A stretch of 64,000 nt of DNA, taken from Borrelia sp. A-FGy1. GTDB lineage: Bacteria; Spirochaetota; Spirochaetia; Borreliales; Borreliaceae. Within the stretch, counting starts at the first letter, position 1; each line of letters opens with the position of its first letter. A model generated the notes under the pieces. The model was given only the letters and a program-made list of their open reading frames with translations. It searched no databases and was not told the origin of the DNA. The position numbers and the translations under genes were made by a program. Location of the stretch: the NCBI RefSeq assembly GCF_014084025.1, contig NZ_CP043682.1, positions 1 through 64,000 on the forward strand, in the 5' to 3' direction. Positions 59,135 through 64,000 of the stretch are shown here, piece by piece.

Positions 59135-59824
59135 CTATGTCTTTATCTTACCAAAAAGTTTCCATTCTTCATTTCCTACTTCCGAAAAATAAATACTACC
59201 CTTTCGAGATTTAGGAAAAGCATAAAGTTTATCCTCATTTGCATCCTTGAATACTAAATATTCTTTAAGTTCTATTTTTGAAGGAAAGAGTTTCTTATCT
59301 TGTCCATTCATCCTCAATCTCCAATTACCATCCAATGTTTTATAAAAAAAAACCTTATCATCAAAAGTATTAATTTCATAATGATTTCCCTTATGAATAA
59401 TATCATTTACTTTAGAAGTGCCTAAAACATAGCTCAAAAAATCTTTATCAAATTTAACAGTATCATTAATAGGACCCAAATAAACAGCCTTAATTTGCTC
59501 ACTTTTTGAATCAACAAAAAATAAAGTGGGACTTTGTTTTAAATTAATTTCACCAAAAATTTCATTATTCATATCAATAACTAAAAAAACATTACTTTGT
59601 GTAACAACCTTAAGAAACCTATCATCTTTAAAGGAATTCAAAAAATCTTTTATTAAATTTTCTTTAATATCTTTTCCAACTAAAATTAAAACATTTTTAT
59701 TTAATTTTTGCGCTTCATTTATGGCATTTCTATAAGAATATTCAAAAACAATATCCGATGTAAGTGCAAATAAACTAATAAATTTAAAAGTAATAAATAA
59801 TACAAATAAAGCTACAATTCTCAT
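59135..59824 (-). CDS. exported thioredoxin-fold protein without CxxC (BB_0066 type)
   Basis: A 229-residue protein with a signal peptide (IVALFVLFITFKFISLFAL) and a thioredoxin-like part: AQKLNKNVLILVGKDI, VVTQSNVFLVIDMN, LKQSPTLFFVD (a cis-Pro loop). Where a CxxC would sit (about 48-56) there is GKDIKENLI, with no Cys. Redox activity is therefore excluded; it may be a binding domain. The C-terminal part has WRLRMNGQDKKLFPSKIELK. It overlaps the end of pepP by 4 bp. No specific role is recognised. Confidence 0.75.
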   Translation of the reverse strand: MRIVALFVLFITFKFISLFALTSDIVFEYSYRNAINEAQKLNKNVLILVGKDIKENLIKDFLNSFKDDRFLKVVTQSNVFLVIDMNNEIFGEINLKQSPTLFFVDSKSEQIKAVYLGPINDTVKFDKDFLSYVLGTSKVNDIIHKGNHYEINTFDDKVFFYKTLDGNWRLRMNGQDKKLFPSKIELKEYLVFKDANEDKLYAFPKSRKGSIYFSEVGNEEWKLFGKIKT

Positions 59825-61596
59825 ATTTTGCTAGTTAATTTCTCTAAAAATTTTAACTCTTTGCCACTAAAATATTCTTTTAAGCTAAAATATACAAATT
59901 CATGGTATTTGTTAATATACTGCAACTCATCTTCTGAAAGCATTTCATTTATAATTAGTTCCTTTTCAAAAGGTACAAGAGTTAATTGCTCAAATTCTAA
60001 AAAATCTCCAAATTCATTCGCATAACCTTGCTTTACAAAAGCCAAATTCTCAATTCTAATTCCATGCTTAGAATCACGGTAAATTCCAGGCTCAATTGAA
60101 GAAACTTCAGAACCCTTAAAAGAATAATTAGAAAAAGGACTAATAGAAACAGGAAACTCATGAACATTTAAAAAAAACCCTACACCATGACCCGTCCCAT
60201 GAGCAAAATTTAATCCTTCCCTTAATAAAGGAAGTCTAGCAATCCCATCAAGAAAAGCTCCTGAAGCACCAAATGGAAATTTTAAAGACGCAAGAGCAAT
60301 AAAAGATTTAAGAACCAAAGTATAATCTTTTCTCTCTTCAAAGGAAGATTCTCCAATCAAAATAGTCCTAGTAACATCTGTAGTTCCAAGTTCAAAATAA
60401 GAACCTCCAGAATCTATTAAAAGCAATCCACTAGAATCTATTCTTTTAAAACCTTTTTTAGGGCTATAATGAGGCAATGCTCCATTTTCTTTAAATCCAA
60501 CTATTGAATCAAAACTAGAACTAAAAAATTCATTGTTCAACATCCTAAAACCTAAAAGCATATTTGCAATATCAACTTCATCTAACTTAGATAATTCATC
60601 ATTACTTAAATGCTTAAAACTATACAGAAATTTTATCAAACTTACAGCATCAATAATATGAGCCTTTTTAATTTTGCTAATTTCATAATCTGACTTTATT
60701 ATCTTAAGTTGGCTAACAATACTTTGTCCAATAACTGTATTTGTCTCACCAATAGATTTTAATATTTTAACATTACCATCAACTGATACAAAAAACTTCC
60801 CTTCATGCTTGATTTCTACTAAGAATGAATAAAAATTATCATAATCTTCAATCTCAAACCCTTCACCTTCAAGTCTTTCCTTTAAATCAGAATCAAGATT
60901 TAAAACATTAATAAAAAGAACATTTCTATGCCTTTTACTCCTAGTAATAAATAAAAAAGCATAAAATAAAGCAGACTGTTTAATATCTAACCCTCTCAAA
61001 TTCAATACCCAAGCTATTTCATCTAAAGAACTTACAATGTAAAAATCAACTGCCTTTTCTTCTAATCTTATCTTAAGATTACTAATCTTATCTGCTCTTT
61101 TATTATGTCTTTCTACTTCACATAGTTCAAATATTTTATTTACTTCTAATACAGGCCTATCATTCCAAATACTTGAAATTAAATCTTCATCTAATATTTC
61201 AAACTCCGTATTCCTGCATTTATTAACTAAATCATTATAAAATTTTATGTTAACATCTTCAGCATAAAAACCAAGCCTTAAGCCTTTAAGATTTGTATTG
61301 ATATAATCAAAAATATCTGGACATCCCTTAACACCAAGCTTCATTAGCTTAAACCCAGTTCTTTCAATCTCAACTCCTGCTTGTAAAAAATATCTACCGT
61401 CTGTAAAAAGAAGTGCTTCTCTCTCTGTAATAATTACTGTTCCAGCACTTCCTGTAAAACCTGTAATAAATTCTCGAGTATTAAATCTAATATGAGGATA
61501 TTCACTCATATGTGGATCATAACTTGCTATCATATATGCATCAATACCATTCTTTATCATTAAATTTCTCAAAAACAATATTTTAGTTCCATCCAT
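59821..61596 (-). CDS. pepP: Xaa-Pro aminopeptidase (M24B, three-domain form)
   Basis: Removes N-terminal residues that precede proline. At 591 residues it is the long, eukaryote-like form: two creatinase-like N-terminal domains (1-300) and a pita-bread catalytic domain. The dimetal ligands are all present: D395 (LLIDSGG), D407 (TTDVTRT), H470 (HGTGHGVG), E502 (IEPGIY) and E516 (IRIENL). It would help feed a peptide-scavenging cell. It heads the leftward operon through def and fmt and has a divergent promoter with the HAD gene. Confidence 0.94.
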   Translation of the reverse strand: MDGTKILFLRNLMIKNGIDAYMIASYDPHMSEYPHIRFNTREFITGFTGSAGTVIITEREALLFTDGRYFLQAGVEIERTGFKLMKLGVKGCPDIFDYINTNLKGLRLGFYAEDVNIKFYNDLVNKCRNTEFEILDEDLISSIWNDRPVLEVNKIFELCEVERHNKRADKISNLKIRLEEKAVDFYIVSSLDEIAWVLNLRGLDIKQSALFYAFLFITRSKRHRNVLFINVLNLDSDLKERLEGEGFEIEDYDNFYSFLVEIKHEGKFFVSVDGNVKILKSIGETNTVIGQSIVSQLKIIKSDYEISKIKKAHIIDAVSLIKFLYSFKHLSNDELSKLDEVDIANMLLGFRMLNNEFFSSSFDSIVGFKENGALPHYSPKKGFKRIDSSGLLLIDSGGSYFELGTTDVTRTILIGESSFEERKDYTLVLKSFIALASLKFPFGASGAFLDGIARLPLLREGLNFAHGTGHGVGFFLNVHEFPVSISPFSNYSFKGSEVSSIEPGIYRDSKHGIRIENLAFVKQGYANEFGDFLEFEQLTLVPFEKELIINEMLSEDELQYINKYHEFVYFSLKEYFSGKELKFLEKLTSKI

Positions 61597-61640
61597 ATAA
61601 GCAAGCTCCTTTTAACCAATAATTTAGCAAATTTTCATTC

Positions 61641-61688
61641 ATTATAACAAATAATTCAATTTTAAAAAATTTCTTTATTTGTTATAAT
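61641..61688. promoter_or_regulatory. divergent promoters with a 13-bp inverted repeat (pepP / HAD gene)
   Basis: TATTTGTTATAAT occurs rightward at 61676-61688 and, as its exact reverse complement, at 61641-61653. Each copy holds a perfect TATAAT -10, one for the HAD phosphatase gene and one for pepP. No good -35 is visible on either side, so the shared TATTTG extension may act as an extended -10 or an activator site. Confidence 0.6.
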
Positions 61689-61718
61689 TTAAGAAAGAGT
61701 AAAATCGAAGGATAAAGT

Positions 61719-62606
61719 ATGAAAAATATTAAGACTGTTGTTTCTGACCTTGATGGAACGCTTTTGCTTTCAAAGAGTCAATTAGGAGCCTTTAGTGAGC
61801 TTGTAATAAAAAAACTAACAAAAGAAAACAAAAAATTTATTATTGCTACAGGAAGAAGCAAAAGTGAAATAATACCTTTTATAAAAAATCTAAACTCCAA
61901 TATTTCATTTTTCATAACATTAAATGGTGCAAGAGTTTATAATCATGAATGGAAATTAATAAACAGTTATGACTTATCCTCTGAAATTGTAAATGAAATT
62001 TTAAACCTTAGAGAAAGCAAATATAAAGACATACCTCATTTTTTACAGAAATCTGATGGTGTGGATGACTATCTCTATACTGACAACATAACTAAAAATG
62101 CTATTAATAAAAAAATAAAAGAATACGAATTATCAAAGAAACATAAATATATAGAAAAAGAATTAAAAGACACAAGCATAAAATTTCACGAAGTCAGTCA
62201 CTTTAAAGAACTTAAAAACTTTAACAATGTAGCAAAAATTCTTTTATATGACGAAGAACCAAATCTAATAAAATATGAAGCCATGATTTTAGAAAAATAT
62301 AGACAAAAAATAAATGCTTATCTATCAACACCACATTCACTTGAAATTGTTAACAACAAAGTTTCAAAGGGAAGTGCATTAAAAGATGTTTTAAAAATTA
62401 TTAACATTAATTTAAATGAAGTAATTGCATTTGGAGATGGATTTAATGATGTTGATATGTTAGAAAGTGTAAAGAAAGGATTAGTAATGGGAAATGCAAA
62501 TTATAGACTTAAAGTAATGCTATCCTATTTAGAAATAATAGGAACAAATGATGAGGAAGCTGTTGCTCATTACATTAATGATAATATTCTAGAAGAACCT
62601 GTATAG
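61719..62606 (+). CDS. Cof-type HAD-superfamily phosphatase
   Basis: A 295-residue cytosolic phosphatase with motif I DLDGTLL (D10 nucleophile, D12 acid), motif II FITLNGARV, a type IIB cap domain at about 85-190, and the C-terminal IAFGDGFNDVDMLESV metal-binding motif. Cof-type enzymes act on sugar phosphates or cofactors; the substrate is not readable here. GAAGGAT precedes the ATG. It is followed 8 bp later by the M29 aminopeptidase. The position matches BB_0068. Confidence 0.92.
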   Translation: MKNIKTVVSDLDGTLLLSKSQLGAFSELVIKKLTKENKKFIIATGRSKSEIIPFIKNLNSNISFFITLNGARVYNHEWKLINSYDLSSEIVNEILNLRESKYKDIPHFLQKSDGVDDYLYTDNITKNAINKKIKEYELSKKHKYIEKELKDTSIKFHEVSHFKELKNFNNVAKILLYDEEPNLIKYEAMILEKYRQKINAYLSTPHSLEIVNNKVSKGSALKDVLKIININLNEVIAFGDGFNDVDMLESVKKGLVMGNANYRLKVMLSYLEIIGTNDEEAVAHYINDNILEEPV

Positions 62607-62614
62607 GAGAAAAA

Positions 62615-63853
62615 ATGGAAAAAGACTTAATAAAATATGCAGAACTCATTATTTTAAAAGGAATTAATTTACAAAAAAATCAATGTGTATTAATTACAGG
62701 CTCAATCAAAAATTATGATTTTTTAAAAATCCTTACAAAAAAAGCTTATGAACATGGCGCAAAGTATGTAGAACTAAATATTGAAGATACTGATATCTTA
62801 AAAACCAGATTAAGATATTCATCAGAAGATTTATTAGAATTTATTCCAAGATTTAAGTACAATTTTTTTGAAGAAATAATAGATGAAAAGTGGGCAAAGA
62901 TACGAATTGATGATACAGAAAATTTAGATGGATTAAAAGATATTGATAGTAAAAAATTATTAACATACTTTAGGCAATTAAGACTAGCATCTAAGCAAGT
63001 TTCAGCTGCAACAATGAACAATGAATTATCTTGGTGTGTAGCTTGTGCACCAGGACCAAAATGGGCCTCAAAAGTTTTAAATAAACCTAAAAATCAAAAA
63101 ACATTAGAAGAATTCTTTGAAATTCAAAAGAAAATACTATTACTTGATACAGAAAACCCAATAAAGGCTTGGGAAGATCATGGAATTAAACTTCATCAAA
63201 GATGCAAAATTTTAAATAAACTTAAACTAAAAAAATTAATTTTTAAAAACCAGAAAACAAACCTAGAAGTATACCTTTTAGATGCTTCCATTTGGACAGG
63301 AGGAAGTGAAAAGATAAAAGGAACAGATATTGAATTTAATGCAAACTTACCAACAGAAGAGGTTTTCACAACTCCAGATTATAAAAAAACAAATGGCATC
63401 ATGTACGTTACTCGACCAGTTATGATACTTGGAAACCTAATAAATGGGATATGGATAGAATTTAGTGACGGGAAATTAGTTAATTTTGGATGTGATGACG
63501 AACAATCAAGAAAAATACTTAAAAAGCACATAGAAACTGATGCACAAGCAAAATACATAGGTGAAGTTGCATTAGTAGACAGCAATTCTCCAATTTATCA
63601 AAGTGGACTTACATTCTACAGCATACTATATGATGAGAATGCGAGTTGTCATATTGCATTAGGCAATGCTTATTCTTCTTGCTTAAGCAATGAAGAAAAA
63701 TTAAAAACGGATATTGAAAAATTGAATTATGGATGTAACGTTTCTTTAATTCATACTGATTTTATGATTGGAAGTAATGATATAAATGTTATCGGAATTG
63801 ATAAAAAGGGCATAGAACATATAATAATACAAAATGGAAAATTCGTAATATAA
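62615..63853 (+). CDS. M29 family aminopeptidase (AmpS/PepS-like)
   Basis: A 412-residue cytosolic metallo-aminopeptidase. Family blocks visible are NNELSWCVACAPGPKWASKV, WEDHGIKLHQRCKILN, NLPTEEVFTTPDYKKTNGIM, GEVALVDSNSPI, and HIALGNAYSSCL with HTDFMIGSNDINVIG at the end, which carry the Glu/His/Asp metal ligands. GGAG lies seven bases before the ATG. It is co-transcribed with the HAD phosphatase. It fits the peptide scavenging expected of an amino-acid auxotroph. The position matches BB_0069. Confidence 0.92.
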   Translation: MEKDLIKYAELIILKGINLQKNQCVLITGSIKNYDFLKILTKKAYEHGAKYVELNIEDTDILKTRLRYSSEDLLEFIPRFKYNFFEEIIDEKWAKIRIDDTENLDGLKDIDSKKLLTYFRQLRLASKQVSAATMNNELSWCVACAPGPKWASKVLNKPKNQKTLEEFFEIQKKILLLDTENPIKAWEDHGIKLHQRCKILNKLKLKKLIFKNQKTNLEVYLLDASIWTGGSEKIKGTDIEFNANLPTEEVFTTPDYKKTNGIMYVTRPVMILGNLINGIWIEFSDGKLVNFGCDDEQSRKILKKHIETDAQAKYIGEVALVDSNSPIYQSGLTFYSILYDENASCHIALGNAYSSCLSNEEKLKTDIEKLNYGCNVSLIHTDFMIGSNDINVIGIDKKGIEHIIIQNGKFVI

Positions 63854-63877
63854 TAAATGAATTGGAGTAATTAAATA

Positions 63878-64000
63878 ATGATAAAAGAGTTATTTACAAA
63901 TACCCTTTTCTTATCTTGCTTTGTATCTGGAATTGTTGCGCAAGTTATTAAATATACTATTCAAACAATGAAAACAAAAAAACTTAAATTAAACCCAACA
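63878..64000 (+). CDS. DUF212 (divergent PAP2-like) membrane protein, 5' part only
   Basis: A frame starts at ATG 63878 with GGAG ten bases upstream and runs off the window end after 41 codons. It begins MIKELFTNTLFLSCFVSGIV and AQVIKYTIQTMKTKK, the start typical of DUF212 proteins, distant relatives of PAP2 phosphatases. It lies 24 bp after the M29 aminopeptidase. The position matches BB_0070. The assignment rests on a short N-terminal piece. Confidence 0.65.
   Translation, partial: MIKELFTNTLFLSCFVSGIVAQVIKYTIQTMKTKKLKLNPT

Overview
The window reads as the left end of the linear chromosome of a Borrelia spirochaete. The DNA is very AT-rich. Bases 14-20 carry TAGTACA at the spacing expected for box 3 of a Borrelia hairpin telomere, and the genes run in the order I recall for the left end of the B. 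burgdorferi chromosome (about BB_0001 to BB_0070). An intact ruvC, which Lyme-group Borrelia are described as lacking, points to the relapsing-fever group or a relative. That species inference comes from memory, not from a search.

Layout. 1-1580: telomere and a subtelomeric stretch of decayed coding fragments, hairpins and two leftward terminators. 1581-2204: a plasmid-type DUF261-like gene. 2.5-9.1 kb: a NagZ-like hydrolase, an unknown protein, a phosphohexomutase, trpS and an AI-2E-family permease. 9.2-9.8 kb: a decayed gene. 10.0-16.3 kb: a rightward operon with cdaA-cdaR (c-di-AMP), acpS, a DUF2225 protein, truA, an unknown gene and priA. 16.3-27.0 kb: mostly leftward genes, with udk, a rhodanese-like protein, rluD, PPi-phosphofructokinase, queA, ruvB, ruvA, a second decayed gene, ruvC, yebC and folD; a rightward YitT permease gene lies among them. 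27-33.5 kb: envelope genes (BB0027/BB0028-type proteins, two signal-peptidase-like proteins of which one lacks the catalytic dyad, p13), plus smpB. 33.6-41.1 kb: a leftward cluster of a SurA/PpiD-like foldase, a lipoprotein, plsC, parE and parC. 41-45.5 kb: cheR, phoU, unknown envelope genes, rnhB and bpuR. 45.7-46.2 kb: tRNA-Gly and tmRNA facing each other. 46.3-48.6 kb: two YhhQ-type transporters and ung. 48.6-55.3 kb: secG, tpiA, pgk, gap, a TPR protein, a CorC-like protein and ybeY. 55.4-64 kb: trxA, rsmE, a PASTA protein, fmt, def, a thioredoxin-fold protein, aminopeptidase P, a HAD phosphatase, an M29 aminopeptidase and the start of a DUF212 protein.

Most of this is housekeeping. The genes cover glycolysis (pfp, tpiA, pgk, gap), recombination and repair (ruvABC, priA, ung, rnhB), decatenation (parCE), ribosome rescue (ssrA with smpB) and protein maturation (def, fmt, lepB, secG, a SurA-like foldase). 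There is probably also queuosine salvage (queA with YhhQ transporters). Leftward genes have G/T-richer coding strands and rightward genes have A-rich ones giving Lys/Asn/Ile-rich proteins. This fits a replication fork arriving from a central origin. The less ordinary parts are the telomere and subtelomere, the decayed genes, RuvC, and three enzyme-fold proteins that have lost key residues.
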